Of a DNA stretch of 64,000 nucleotides, positions 14,723 to 24,287 are shown piece after piece; within the stretch, counting starts at the first letter, position 1; each line of letters opens with the position of its first letter. A program made the translations under genes and the position numbers. This stretch comes from Williamsia sp. 1135. GTDB taxonomy: Bacteria > Actinomycetota > Actinomycetes > Mycobacteriales > Mycobacteriaceae. The notes beneath the pieces were generated by a model. It was not told where the DNA came from. It worked only from the letters and a program-made list of their open reading frames with translations, and did not search any database. Location of the stretch: NCBI RefSeq assembly GCF_002095395.1, contig NZ_MJEI01000093.1, positions 1-64,000 on the forward strand. The letters are read 5' to 3'.

Positions 14723-16324
14723 TCATCCTGCGGCGGGCGACGATGTGGTTGTCGTGGTGGTGGTTTCGGTCGGCGCCGGTTCTGCGGTGACCGTGGGCTC
14801 GGGCCCCGCGGTGGACGTTTGGGCCGTCGGCGGCGGTGCCACCGTGGTGGTCGGCGTCGTCACCCACATCGCAGAGGTCACCGCGACCGACTGCGGTCCG
14901 CTCGCCCCGATCAGCGATACCGTCCAGACACCCGCCGAGTCCGTCGCAGAGGCGACCGCCGAGGTCTGCAGGTTCGACGACAACACGGTGCGGGTCAGTC
15001 CGTCCGTGCAGCTCAATACCACCGGCGAAGCGCTGAGGTCATCTGCCGTGCAGGTCACTGCGGCACCGGCGCCGCTGAACGACAGGCTCGAGATCACATC
15101 GCCACTGCCCACGAACTGGGTGGGTGACGGCGCGGGCGCTGCAGGGGGCGCGCTGACCGGAGCTTCGGGTGCCGGTGCGGCAGCTGAGCTGGAGGCGCCT
15201 GGAGCGGGCGGTACCACCGCGGGAGATTCGACCGTGGTTCCGGCAGTTGCCTGCGAGGTGGACTCTGACGGTCCCGCCGCGGTGTCGGTCGCCGACGATT
15301 CCGTCGTGCTGGTGGACTCCTGCGCCTGGCGCAGGACGTTCTCGGCCGGCTGACCGTCTGCTTGCACGCCATTTGCGTCCTGCAGGACCGGGTCGTCGGT
15401 GGTGAACGGGACGTTCAACTGCGCCGGCGTGGGAAGCGTGCCTGCCATCGGCGGGAGCCCGGTGGTGTCGAGGATGCCGCCTGCGGTGCGCAGGAATGGT
15501 ACGAGGGTGTTGAGGTCGATGAGCGTCAATTGCGGCGGGGCAACAGTTTCCGGGCCGGCCACCACAGTGGTGGTGTTGTTGATGACGGTGGTGTGGTGGT
15601 TGTGGTAGTTCACGGACACCACGTCGCGGGTGGCGTATCCGGGCCAGGGGGCGTTCACGGTTCGGTAACCCGCCAGCGGGGTGCTTGCCGGTGGCGCGAG
15701 CGGATTGCCGCACGAACACTGCACTCGTGGAACGCCGTAGGCGTCGATGAGCACGGGGGTGCCGGCCTGCAGCACCGACTGAAAAGGGTTGGCGCCGCGC
15801 GAAGAGTAGGTGTGGTTGGTGACGCGGGTGTCGTTGCCGAGCACCACGGGCGTTAGGGTGTCCAGGTAGTAGGGGATCTGGTCGACGGTGATCCCGAAGA
15901 CACCCGCCCACACTCTGGCCGTCGCGGGATTGCTCAGCAGATGATTCGCCAGAGCCGCGGTGTCACAAGGCGGTTCGTTCGAACTCGCGTACAGCCCGGG
16001 TGCGGTGCCATCGACGACCTGCCCGAGCGGCGTGGCACTGCCTCTGGCGACGACGTTGCGCACGGCTGGATCGAGCGGGCGGTTCGTCAGCGCCACTGTC
16101 GGTGAAAACGGCGCATCGCTGACACTGCTCGCCGATTCGAGTACCAGTTCGGGGGCCGGGGTTGCCTGGGTCTTGCCCGCCCCGGTGAACATCATCACCG
16201 AGGCGACGCCCAGGACGCTGAGCAACAGGGCGGCGACCACCGCGAGGACGAGGACGATGGTCCGGTTGCTCTTCGGAGTCGGCGGGATCGGCTGCGTCGG
16301 ATACGTGCCGTACGGATAGCTCAT
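14723..16324 (-). CDS. Membrane-anchored DUF6777-like protein with Thr/Pro-rich tail
   Basis: 533 residues from ATG 16324 (MSYPYGTYPTQPIPPTPKSN). A Pro/Tyr-rich cytoplasmic N-terminus is followed by one membrane helix (residues about 22-48) and an extracellular domain. There, CDTAALANHLLSNPATARVW, GITVDQIPYYLDTLTPVVLG, DTRVTNH and GVPRVQCSCGNPL match my memory of the actinobacterial DUF6777 pattern. From about residue 330 it is low-complexity Ser/Thr/Pro/Ala with a second small domain and a Thr-rich end, suggesting wall-spanning. Function unknown. A longer GTG/ATG start would add 13 residues without a ribosome site. Confidence 0.7.
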   Translation of the reverse strand: MSYPYGTYPTQPIPPTPKSNRTIVLVLAVVAALLLSVLGVASVMMFTGAGKTQATPAPELVLESASSVSDAPFSPTVALTNRPLDPAVRNVVARGSATPLGQVVDGTAPGLYASSNEPPCDTAALANHLLSNPATARVWAGVFGITVDQIPYYLDTLTPVVLGNDTRVTNHTYSSRGANPFQSVLQAGTPVLIDAYGVPRVQCSCGNPLAPPASTPLAGYRTVNAPWPGYATRDVVSVNYHNHHTTVINNTTTVVAGPETVAPPQLTLIDLNTLVPFLRTAGGILDTTGLPPMAGTLPTPAQLNVPFTTDDPVLQDANGVQADGQPAENVLRQAQESTSTTESSATDTAAGPSESTSQATAGTTVESPAVVPPAPGASSSAAAPAPEAPVSAPPAAPAPSPTQFVGSGDVISSLSFSGAGAAVTCTADDLSASPVVLSCTDGLTRTVLSSNLQTSAVASATDSAGVWTVSLIGASGPQSVAVTSAMWVTTPTTTVAPPPTAQTSTAGPEPTVTAEPAPTETTTTTTTSSPAAG

Positions 16325-16428
16325 GCGAGACCTCACAGGTTTTGGCGACCCACCCAGCGGCACGGCCTTCTGCTTGATTCTCTGATGTGGCGGCCGAAAG
16401 GTTTCACCTGTGCCGCAAGTTCATATGT

Positions 16429-17055
16429 TCAGGTGACGACCAACCGCGCGATGTCGGTGGCCTGCTGTTGCATCGGACCCTGCAAGGTCGTGGGGCCCTC
16501 GATCTCGATGGCGATCAGGGCCTCGTCGACGCAGATGGTCAGCTGTCCCTCGGCATCGGTCGAGTTCTCGAAGTCCTGGGCTTGCCACCAGGCCGATTCC
16601 CCCAGACCGTCGACCGGAATGACCGGGTACAGATGGTCGGAGGGTTCGACGCAGTGGACCATCCCGTCATCGAATTGTTCTGCGAACGACAGGTTCAGGT
16701 CGACTTCCACCTCCCCGTCGGTGGATTCGAAACTGCACCCGACGGTCTTGTAGTTGAAGTCGTCGATGGTGCTGACTCCGCCGCTGGACTCCGTCGGCAG
16801 TTCGAAGTCGATGGAGAATATCGAGCCGAGGTCGTCATCTGTCAGGCCGGCGCAGTCGTCGCGCAGATCCGTGGCCGATGTGGTCGACGGGGTGGTGGTC
16901 GACACGGCTTCGGTCGTCGAAATCGGAGCCTGCGCTGACGAAGTCGTCGTGGACCTGCTTTCGTCCGACGAGCCGGCACCGTCGTCGGAGCAGCCGGCCA
17001 ACACCGTCGTACCCAGCGCCGCCGCACAGAAGACTGTCGCCACTGCTCGTCGCAT
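16429..17055 (-). CDS. Lipoprotein of unknown function
   Basis: 208 residues from ATG 17055. A type II signal peptide (MRRAVATVFCAAALGTTVLA) ends in the lipobox LAGC, so the Cys is lipidated and the protein is held on the outer face of the membrane. A Ser/Thr linker (about residues 25-60) precedes an acidic globular domain starting DDCAGLTDDDLGSIFSID, with two further Cys and a Trp pair (SAWWQAQDF). The layout resembles mycobacterial DUF3558-type lipoproteins, but the match is not strong enough to name. Monocistronic, same strand as the DUF6777-like gene. Confidence 0.7.
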   Translation of the reverse strand: MRRAVATVFCAAALGTTVLAGCSDDGAGSSDESRSTTTSSAQAPISTTEAVSTTTPSTTSATDLRDDCAGLTDDDLGSIFSIDFELPTESSGGVSTIDDFNYKTVGCSFESTDGEVEVDLNLSFAEQFDDGMVHCVEPSDHLYPVIPVDGLGESAWWQAQDFENSTDAEGQLTICVDEALIAIEIEGPTTLQGPMQQQATDIARLVVT

Positions 17056-17182
17056 GATCCATCCCTGCTGTTCCGGGCCGCATCGGTCGGCCGTCGGAAA
17101 CGAGAGTAGGACCAAGACAGTCACTTCGGAACCGAAAATGTAGGGAGGTCCGGTGATCGCACGACGTGCAGTCGGCGACCGG

Positions 17183-17512
17183 TCATCGCGGGGTGTGGCG
17201 CAGGTGCCGACTGACATCACCGAAAAGGTCGATGGTGACCTGTCGGTCGGCGAACCTCCAGTGCCCATCCACGTAATCGAACCGGTCGGCGTAGCGTCCG
17301 GCGACGATGGTCTGCAGGGGCAAGTCCGGCAGCGCCTGAAGAACCGTGAAATACGAACGGGCTGTTGCGCCCCCGGATTCCTCGTCGATGTCGATGAGCA
17401 TGTTCGTCGTCACGTGCTTGGTCTTCGGGGTGCCGTCGGCGTACGTGACCACGGTCTTCTCGAACATCTCCTGGAGGACCTCTGCCCCGTTCACCGACCC
17501 GCCGCCACCGCC
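17183..17512 (-). pseudogene. SnoaL-like (NTF2-fold) protein, apparently N-terminally truncated
   Basis: The readable part (from about MGFVGRLLEHATFGGGGGSV) covers the central and C-terminal SnoaL-like fold: EMFEKTVVTYADGTPKTKHV and TVLQALPDLPLQTIVAGRYA. Family members usually carry 40-50 more residues at the N-terminus with a first helix and catalytic positions. Here the frame begins immediately after the stop of the aldo/keto reductase gene and no further coding precedes it, suggesting that a deletion joined the two. An ATG at 17551 gives 122 residues. It may be non-functional. Confidence 0.5.
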
Positions 17513-17593
17513 GAACGTCGCGTGTTCCAGCAGCCTCCCTACGAAGCCCATCGTGCCCTGCTGGGTGCGATCGAGGTGCGTGATCGGCCGTGC

Positions 17594-18595
17594 TCAGCGC
17601 TCGCTGTCCAGCGCCGCCATGTGTTCTTCCGGATACCGGGAACCGGCCGCAGCACCGGCCGGAACCGCAGCCTCTATGGTCGCCAACTCGTCCGGGGAGA
17701 GCCGGATGTCCACGCTGCGAAGCGATTCCTCGAGTCGGGCCACCCGGCGGGTGCCGATCAGCGGCACGATGTCGTCGCCCTGGGCCAGCACCCATGCGAT
17801 CGCCAACTGCGCGACGGTGACGTCGCGCTGGGCCGCGATCCGGGCCAGCGCCTCGACCAGGGTCAGGTTCCTGGTCAAGTTCTCACCCTGGAACCGCGGG
17901 CTGTGCGAACGGAAGTCGGTCGGCTCGAGCTGAGTGTCCGAGGTGATGGCGTTGCTCAGCAGGCCCCTGGAGAGAACGCCGTAGGCGGTGATACCTATGC
18001 CGAGTTCGCGGGCGACAGAGAGGATCTCGTCCTCGATCCCTCGCGATATCAGCGAGTACTCGATCTGTAGGTCGGCGATCGGGTGCACCGCGGCGGCGCG
18101 GCGGATGGTGTCGCTGCCGACCTCCGAGAGTCCGATGTGTCGAACGTAACCGGCGTCGACCAGTTCGGCGATGGCTCCGACGGTGTCCTCGATCGGAACG
18201 GTGGGGTCGAGACGGCCGGGTCGATAGATGTCGATGTGGTCGACGCCGAGTCTGGTCAGGGTGTAGTTGAGGAAGTTCTTCACCGCAGCCGGCCGGGTGT
18301 CGAAGCCGACCCAGTTGCCACCGGGGGCGATCATCCCACCGAACTTGACGCTGAGTTGGACGTCGTCGCGGTTGCGGTCACGGAGCGCTCGCCCGATCAG
18401 GAGCTCATTGTGACCCATGCCGTAGAAGTCGCCGGTGTCGATGAGGGTGACTCCCGCGTCGATGGCGGCGTGGATGGTTGCGATCGATTCTTTGTCGTCG
18501 GCGGCTCCGTACGAGCCGGACATGCCCATCGCTCCCAATCCGACGCGAGAGACCGAGGGACCTGTTTTTCCGAGTGTTGCTTGTTGAATGCTCAT
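17594..18595 (-). CDS. Aldo/keto reductase
   Basis: 333 residues from ATG 18595. TIM-barrel AKR features: KTGPSVSRVGLGAMGMSGSY, LIDTGDFYGMGHNELLIGRA (catalytic Asp and Tyr), the Lys in LSVKFGG, and RRVARLEESLRSVDIRLSPD as the NADP-binding end. At the catalytic His position the sequence is IDIYRPGRLDP, so the usual His is replaced, as in one common AKR subgroup. It reduces aldehydes or ketones with NADPH; substrate unknown. Divergent from an MmyB-type regulator that probably controls it. Confidence 0.85.
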   Translation of the reverse strand: MSIQQATLGKTGPSVSRVGLGAMGMSGSYGAADDKESIATIHAAIDAGVTLIDTGDFYGMGHNELLIGRALRDRNRDDVQLSVKFGGMIAPGGNWVGFDTRPAAVKNFLNYTLTRLGVDHIDIYRPGRLDPTVPIEDTVGAIAELVDAGYVRHIGLSEVGSDTIRRAAAVHPIADLQIEYSLISRGIEDEILSVARELGIGITAYGVLSRGLLSNAITSDTQLEPTDFRSHSPRFQGENLTRNLTLVEALARIAAQRDVTVAQLAIAWVLAQGDDIVPLIGTRRVARLEESLRSVDIRLSPDELATIEAAVPAGAAAGSRYPEEHMAALDSER

Positions 18596-18656
18596 GCACC
18601 GAGCCTGCAGCGGATGTCGACTCTGCGGCAGAGACCGGTCATCGGGGGATCGCCGG

Positions 18657-18677
18657 TCCCTGGATGGTGGGCAGGGA
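18657..18677. promoter_or_regulatory. Inverted repeat in the AKR/MmyB-type divergent promoter
   Basis: TCCCTG and CAGGGA separated by nine bases, 20 bases before the regulator's start. Divergent MmyB-type regulator/reductase pairs are common in actinobacteria and usually share one operator. Candidate only. Confidence 0.3.
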
Positions 18678-18696
18678 ACGGTGCACAGTGGACGGG

Positions 18697-19566
18697 GTGA
18701 GCACCCGAATGGACCGCGCCGAACTGGCCGACTTCCTGCGCCGCCGTCGCGCGGCCCTGGTCCCGCGCGATGTGGGACTGCCCGAAGGTGTCCGCCGGCG
18801 CACGCCAGGGCTGCGGCGCGACGAGGTCGCGTCGCTGGCCGGCATGTCCACCGATTACTACACCCGACTCGAACAGTCTCGGGGTCCACATCCCTCGACG
18901 CAGATCGTCGCGTCCATGGCCCGTGCGCTGCGCCTCACCGACGACGAACGGGATCACCTGTACCTGCTGAGCGGGCACGCGCCGCCACCGCGGATCGGGG
19001 GCGACTCCCACGTCGGGCCAGGATTGCTGCATCTGCTCGACAAACTCGACGACATCCCCGCCTGCGTGGTCTCCGACCTCGGCGAAACGCTTGCCCAGAA
19101 TCGGATGCACGTATTGATGGTCGGCGATCAATCGACGGTGACCGGGTTCGACCGGTTCCACACCTGGCGCTGGTTCACCGATCCCGAGACCCGGACCCGG
19201 TTCAATTCCGAGGACTGGGCTCGAATGAGTCGCAAGCACGTGAGTGACCTGCGGGCGCTGTCGGCCAAACGCGGCGGCGACGTCGTCGTGGCAGAACTCG
19301 TCGGTGCCCTCCAATCGGCGAGTGACGAGTTCGTCGAACTGTGGTCAGAACACCATGTGGCCACCTGGACCAGTGCACTCAAGAGGTTCATTCATCCTGA
19401 GGTCGGCGAGATCGCGCTGCTCTGCGAAACACTGGTCACCCAGAAGGAAGATCAGCACCTGCTCGTCTACTTTCCGCAGCCCGGTACCGAGGCGAGAGAG
19501 CGACTCGATCTGCTCGCAGTCATCGGAACCCAGGTCCTGGGCGATGGTGAGCACCTGACCAACTGA
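18697..19566 (+). CDS. XRE-family regulator with MmyB-like ligand-binding domain
   Basis: 289 residues from GTG 18697 (GTG 18688 and ATG 18709 are alternatives). The N-terminal HTH reads TPGLRRDEVASLAGMSTDYY, then TRLEQSRG, the MmyB-type XRE signature. The C-terminal PAS-like domain includes VVSDLGETLAQNRMH and WRWFTDPETRTRF and ends LVYFPQPGTEARERLDLLAV. Relatives bind fatty-acid-like ligands and repress a divergent oxidoreductase, here the aldo/keto reductase. Confidence 0.85.
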   Translation: MSTRMDRAELADFLRRRRAALVPRDVGLPEGVRRRTPGLRRDEVASLAGMSTDYYTRLEQSRGPHPSTQIVASMARALRLTDDERDHLYLLSGHAPPPRIGGDSHVGPGLLHLLDKLDDIPACVVSDLGETLAQNRMHVLMVGDQSTVTGFDRFHTWRWFTDPETRTRFNSEDWARMSRKHVSDLRALSAKRGGDVVVAELVGALQSASDEFVELWSEHHVATWTSALKRFIHPEVGEIALLCETLVTQKEDQHLLVYFPQPGTEARERLDLLAVIGTQVLGDGEHLTN

Positions 19567-19639
19567 CAAATTGTTGAGCGACGGTGAGTTCGTCGCATTT
19601 CTTCAAGCCACGGCATCGGTGTCTTGCGAGACTCAGGTC

Positions 19640-20227
19640 ATGACAACCACAACTGTTGACCTGCTCCGACCGGTATTGGCCGATCTCGCGGTCGTGGTCG
19701 AGAACTCCGGCGGCCAGGAGAGCGCCCCGACCCCGTGCACCGAACTCGATGTCGAGCAGCTGCGCAATCACATCGCCGGATGGCTGACCACGTTCGCCTC
19801 CGGATTCTCCGATCCCGATGGACGGGCCCAGGCCGCCGGCGCCGAGGTGCCACCGGCTGCTGCAGACGCCGCTGCCGCGATCCGCTCCGCTGCGGACCGG
19901 CTCGACGCCGCGGTGCGATCCGGCGCCGACCAGCGACCGCTATACCTCGGCGAGAGTCCGATGCCCGGGCAGATGGCGATGTCGATGATCCTGTGGGAGT
20001 ACATCGTTCACGGCTGGGACCTGGCGGTGGCGACCGGTCAGGACTGGGACCCGGCCCCTGAGGCGGCCGCGGTGTCCGCGGAGTTCGCGCCGAACATGCT
20101 GACCGTCGACTACCAGGGTCCGGGCAAGACCTTCGGCCCGCGGGTGGAGACGCCGGCCGACGCGACTGACCTCGACAAGTTGCTGGGATTGTCCGGCCGT
20201 GATCCGCAATGGAGCGCCCCCGCCTGA
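19640..20227 (+). CDS. TIGR03086-like metal-binding (mycothiol-dependent/DinB-type) protein
   Basis: 195 residues from ATG 19640. The opening TTTVDLLRPVLADLAVVVEN and the helix with conserved His LDVEQLRNHIAGWLTTF, plus WEYIVHGWDLAVATGQ, are the family's metal-binding pattern (three residues, the last in HGWDLA). Such four-helix proteins include mycothiol-dependent isomerases and transferases. Substrate unknown. Followed 26 bases later by a small membrane-protein gene on the same strand. Confidence 0.75.
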   Translation: MTTTTVDLLRPVLADLAVVVENSGGQESAPTPCTELDVEQLRNHIAGWLTTFASGFSDPDGRAQAAGAEVPPAAADAAAAIRSAADRLDAAVRSGADQRPLYLGESPMPGQMAMSMILWEYIVHGWDLAVATGQDWDPAPEAAAVSAEFAPNMLTVDYQGPGKTFGPRVETPADATDLDKLLGLSGRDPQWSAPA

Positions 20228-20253
20228 CCAACCTTCGGCGGTAGAGTCGGCGT

Positions 20254-20550
20254 GTGACCCAATCCTTCACCGCACCTGTTGTCGCCGCCGGACTCATCGG
20301 CGGATTCGCCGCCGCCAGATACAGCGGCCGACGCGAACTCGGCGGGGTCGTACTCGCCGCCGCCGGCGCCTGGTGCACGACCGAATGGTTCAAGGCCAAG
20401 GGGCCGGTCGTCGCCGGGTCGCTCCTCGGCGGTTATCTCGTCGCATTCGGTGCTTCGCATCCGCTGGCCAAGAAGATCGGTGCCTGGCCCGCAGTGTTCG
20501 CGGTGACCACCGCGGCCGCCGGTGCGGCATACGCGGTCGCCGACCACTGA
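20254..20550 (+). CDS. Small membrane protein of unknown function
   Basis: 98 residues from GTG 20254. Four hydrophobic Gly/Ala-rich segments (PVVAAGLIGGFAAARYSG; LGGVVLAAAGAWCTTEWF; VVAGSLLGGYLVAFGASH; VFAVTTAAAGAAYAVADH) cover nearly the whole protein, so it is an integral membrane protein. Same strand as, and close to, the TIGR03086-like gene before and the sensor kinase after. No family recognised. Confidence 0.65.
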   Translation: MTQSFTAPVVAAGLIGGFAAARYSGRRELGGVVLAAAGAWCTTEWFKAKGPVVAGSLLGGYLVAFGASHPLAKKIGAWPAVFAVTTAAAGAAYAVADH

Positions 20551-20586
20551 TCCACCACCGTCTGATGCCGAGGTGAGCGACCACTG

Positions 20587-21792
20587 ATGTCCGGGCTCGC
20601 GCTCACCGTTGCTCTGCTCGCGGTCCTACTCGTGGTGGGGGCAGTCCTGGCCCTGCGAGTCCGCACTCGGCCGACCCTGACGACGCCTGCCGAACGTGCA
20701 GTCCATGCGACGCTGCACACCGCCTCCCTGGCCGCCCGTCCGCTACGGCGTGGATTGGACGCGGACTCCGCGGCCGAGGCCGCGCCCCACCTGCGTGGGC
20801 TCACCGCCGCCGATGCCCTCGGTCTTGCCGACGCGAACGGCGTCGTCCTCGCATGGACCGGTCCACACGAGCGCTTGAGCACGCACTTCGCCGACGCTGC
20901 GGTCCGCGCGTCCGAGGAGGGCCGGCGGATCCTGATCAAGGCCGACGAACTCGACGAACCCGGCGTCCGGGCGCTGGTGGTGCAGCCGCTCCTGCCGGGT
21001 GAGTCCGGATCGGTGGGGGTGATGGGCGTGGTCACCCGCACCCAACCGGGGCCAGGAATGCTGTCGGCGATCGCCGAGGTCGCGCGCTATGCGAGCAATC
21101 AGATCGAGCTCGCCGAACTGGACGCGTCGCGGGCCCGGCTCGATCGCGCCGAGGTCCGCGCCCTCCGCGCGCAGATCAGCCCGCATTTCATCTACAACGC
21201 ACTCGGGACCGTCGCGTCGTTCGTGCGTACCGATCCCGAACAAGCCCGTGAACTGATCCTCGAGTTCGCCGACTTCACCCGCTATTCGTTCCGCGCGGCA
21301 GGGGAGTACACGGTGCTCGCCGACGAATTGCGAAACATCGATCGCTACCTGACGCTCGAACGCGCGAGGTTCGGCGGCTCGCTCGAGGTCCGCCTCCAGG
21401 TGGCGCCCGAGGTGCTCAACGTGGTGTTGCCGTTCCTGGCCTTGCAGCCGCTGGTGGAAAACGCGGTGCGACATGGTATTTCAAGCAAGCCCGACGGTGG
21501 AACGGTGACCATCGTGGCTGCGGACGAGGGTACCGATTGCGTGATCAGCGTCGAAGACGACGGTATCGGGATGGACCCCGACCTGCTGCGATCCGGCGAT
21601 CTCGACGCCATCATCTCCGGCGTGAGCGGTCACAGCGCCAGCGAGAGTGCTCACGTAGGGCTGGCCAACGTCGACGACAGGCTGCGCGCGGCGTTCGGGA
21701 ACGACTACGGGTTGGTGGTGGAGACGGCACCCGGGGCCGGCACCAAGGTCAGCATGAGGGTGCCGAAGTTTCGTCCGGGAGTGGCGGTGTGA
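20587..21792 (+). CDS. LytS-type sensor histidine kinase
   Basis: 401 residues. An N-terminal membrane helix (LALTVALLAVLLVVGAVLAL) is followed by a GAF-like sensor region and the His_kinase (LytS) box: RAQISPHFIYNALGTVASFV, with the phospho-accepting His at about residue 200. The HATPase region has QPLVENAVRHGI and DDGIGMD. Its expected partner is the LytTR regulator at 23475, on the same strand but separated by an opposite-strand ligase. With the downstream symporters it probably senses a carboxylate or carbon state (inference). Confidence 0.85.
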   Translation: MSGLALTVALLAVLLVVGAVLALRVRTRPTLTTPAERAVHATLHTASLAARPLRRGLDADSAAEAAPHLRGLTAADALGLADANGVVLAWTGPHERLSTHFADAAVRASEEGRRILIKADELDEPGVRALVVQPLLPGESGSVGVMGVVTRTQPGPGMLSAIAEVARYASNQIELAELDASRARLDRAEVRALRAQISPHFIYNALGTVASFVRTDPEQARELILEFADFTRYSFRAAGEYTVLADELRNIDRYLTLERARFGGSLEVRLQVAPEVLNVVLPFLALQPLVENAVRHGISSKPDGGTVTIVAADEGTDCVISVEDDGIGMDPDLLRSGDLDAIISGVSGHSASESAHVGLANVDDRLRAAFGNDYGLVVETAPGAGTKVSMRVPKFRPGVAV

Positions 21793-21801
21793 CCGCGCTC
21801 G

Positions 21802-23350
21802 TCACTGTGGTGAGACAGCGGCGTTGTCGGCCACGAATCTGCGAACCAGGACCTTCTGGATCTTGCCGCTGGGTGTGCGGGGGAACTCCTGCACACCGTG
21901 GATCTCCTCGGGCCACTTCTGTTTCGCCAAACCTGTTGTCGCGAAATATGTCTGCACGTCGTCGAGCGTAGGTACCGCGACACCACCGCGTAGTCTGACG
22001 ACCGCGGCGGTGTGTTCGCCGAGCCGTGGATCAGGAGCGGCCACGGCCACCGCCTCCACCACGCCGGGCATACCGAGTAGCGCTTCCTCGACCTCTTGCG
22101 CGCTGATGTTCTCTCCTCCGCGGATGATGATGTCGCTCTTGCGGTCGGTGATGGTGAGATACCCATCATCGTCGATCGTCCCGATGTCACCGGTGCGGTA
22201 CCAGCCTTCGCTGTCGAAAGCGTTGTCGGTCAACAGATCGTCGGTATAGCCGATGAACAGATCTGGTCCGCGGGAGAGGATCTCGCCATCGTCGGCGAGC
22301 GCGATCTCGACACCTGCGAGGGCGCGGCCGTCGGTCGAGATGCGCTTGTCGACAGGGTCGGTCGGATAGGAGCTGGTGATCGACGGATGTTCTGTACTGC
22401 CGTACGACCGGTAGGCAACGATGCCGAGGTCGGTGAGCCGACGAGTGAAGGTCACAGGAACCGTGGCGCCGCCTAGTCCGATGTACGGCATGAGCTCGAG
22501 ATGCCGCGGGGTGAAGCCGGGATGTTCGAGCAGGCTCGTCACAAAGTACGGTGCCCCTCCGCCGACCTTCAATCCGCGGTCCCCCATGAGTGATAGCACG
22601 CGCTCCGGATCCCAGATGTCGATGAGATGGACCGGATGACCACCCATCACCGGCAGCAGCAGTGCGCTGACCATGCCGATGAAATGGCCGACAGGCGCTC
22701 CGGTGATCTGGGGATGGCTGTCGGCAGTGCCGTGAACCGAGTTGTCGCGTCTCGAATCCCAGGGTGCGATGGCTGTGCACCACGCCCTTGGCTGCGGTCG
22801 TGGTCCCGGAGGTGAAGGCGATCAGAGCAGGACCGCCGGGGTCCACCGACGCCGTCTCGGTCAGGGGTGCGGGGGCGAGGAGATCGTCGAAATCGCGTCC
22901 GACGACACCGACGATCGGCACCTCGGAATACGCGCCGGGTTCGTACTGCATGCGCCCGAAACCGTGGGCCGTGATGACCGCCTTCGGGCGGGTCGTGGCG
23001 ACGATGTGCTCCATTTCTTTCGGACCGTAGAAGTGCACCACCGGGACGATCACGGCCCCGAGGAACGACGTCGCCCAGAACGTCGCGGCTGCTTCCATGC
23101 AGTTCGGGAGGTGGGCGACGATGACGTCGCCGGGTCCGACGCCCTTGGCCCGGAGTCCGCCCGCCAATCGGCGCGCTGTCCGTTCCACCTCGGCGAAGGT
23201 TCCGGACCACGGCCGGGTCGCCGAGTGCACCTCGAAGGCGGTGTCGCCGTGCTCTGCCAAACCCCTGGTCAACAGATCTCCGATGGTGTCATCGGTCCAC
23301 GAACCACTCTTCACGTAGTGCGCTGCGAGGTGGTCTGGGATGGGGCGCAT
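21802..23350 (-). pseudogene. AMP-dependent acyl-CoA synthetase, frameshifted
   Basis: The start is ATG 23350 with GGAG seven bases upstream. The N-terminal half reads through the adenylation P-loop LIAFTSGTTTAAKGVVHSHR to GFETRQ, then near 22740 the frame changes and the C-terminal half runs to 21802: YRSYGSTEHPSITSSYP, GWYRTGDIG, ITDRKSDIIIRGGENIS and the catalytic Lys in PRTPSGKIQKVLV. One base gained or two lost explains the break. Members activate fatty or cyclic carboxylic acids to CoA thioesters. It sits opposite to, and between, the two halves of a two-component pair. Upstream sequence is unusually AT-rich. Confidence 0.8.
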
Positions 23351-23462
23351 GCGAACACTCCGATTCAATCATTATGAACATTAACAGGATGGAATTATTG
23401 CACGCCCTCGTGCGCGGCGGCGCCGAGTACGCCGTCGCACTTCGACCGGTTAGGCGTGGCAC

Positions 23463-23469
23463 TATAGAT
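23463..23469 (+). promoter_or_regulatory. -10 element with probable leaderless start of the LytTR gene
   Basis: TATAGAT ends five bases before the GTG at 23475, and no Shine-Dalgarno is visible, so the message is probably leaderless. The matching -35 is not clear. Confidence 0.45.
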
Positions 23470-23474
23470 GCGTT

Positions 23475-24287
23475 GTGACGCAGAACTCATCGCCGCCGAA
23501 CCGGCACGGACCGCTGACGGTGCTGGCTGTCGACGATGAGGCGCCCGCCCTCGACGAGTTGGCCTATCTTCTCGGGAAAGAAGAGGCTGTCGGTGAGGTG
23601 GTGTCTGCCGCGGACGCCACGACTGCCCTGCGGGTGATCAAAGATCGGCCCGACACGATCGACGCGGTGTTCCTCGACATCAACATGCCCGGCCTCGACG
23701 GTCTTGAACTGGCCGGGGTGCTTGCTGCGTTCGCGAACCCGCCCGCGGTGGTGTTCGTGACCGCGCACGACGATCGCGCGGTGCGGGCATTCGACCTCGG
23801 AGCCGTTGACTATCTCCTCAAACCACTTCGAGCACAGAGACTCTCTGAATCAGTGCGAAGGGTGGTCGAACTGCGTGAGCAGCGTGACGTGTCGGCCACC
23901 CCGCCAGGTCCCACCGCGGAACCCGATTCCGATGAGGTGATCGCTGTCGAGATGGGTGGTGCCACCACTCTCGTCCAACGCTCGGCGGTGTTGTGGGTCG
24001 AAGCAGACGGCGACTACTCCAGACTGCACACCGAGACCGGCTCCCACCTGGTCCGAATACCTATCTCGGCTCTCGAAAACCGATGGGAGAAAGCGGGATT
24101 CCTCCGGGTGCACCGCTCCTACCTGGTGTTGCTGCGACTGGTCACCGGGATCCGCACCGTCGGATCGGGGACCGTGGTCTGTCTCGGTCCCGGCCAGGAC
24201 GGTGCCCCCGTCGAACTCCCGGTCAGTCGGCGGCATACGCGCGAACTCAAAGACCGTCTGGTTCGAAGCTCCAAGCAGGGTCGATGA
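23475..24287 (+). CDS. LytTR-family response regulator
   Basis: 270 residues. Receiver domain: VLAVDDEAPALDEL, phospho-acceptor Asp in FLDINMPGLDG (about residue 68), VTAHDD and the conserved Lys in YLLKPLRAQRL. The C-terminal LytTR DNA-binding domain covers about residues 155-262 (VLWVEADGDYSRLHTETGSH, then FLRVHRSYLV). It is predicted to be phosphorylated by the LytS-type kinase at 20587. It overlaps the next gene by four bases (ATGA), so it is co-transcribed with the symporter genes and likely regulates them. Confidence 0.9.
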   Translation: MTQNSSPPNRHGPLTVLAVDDEAPALDELAYLLGKEEAVGEVVSAADATTALRVIKDRPDTIDAVFLDINMPGLDGLELAGVLAAFANPPAVVFVTAHDDRAVRAFDLGAVDYLLKPLRAQRLSESVRRVVELREQRDVSATPPGPTAEPDSDEVIAVEMGGATTLVQRSAVLWVEADGDYSRLHTETGSHLVRIPISALENRWEKAGFLRVHRSYLVLLRLVTGIRTVGSGTVVCLGPGQDGAPVELPVSRRHTRELKDRLVRSSKQGR

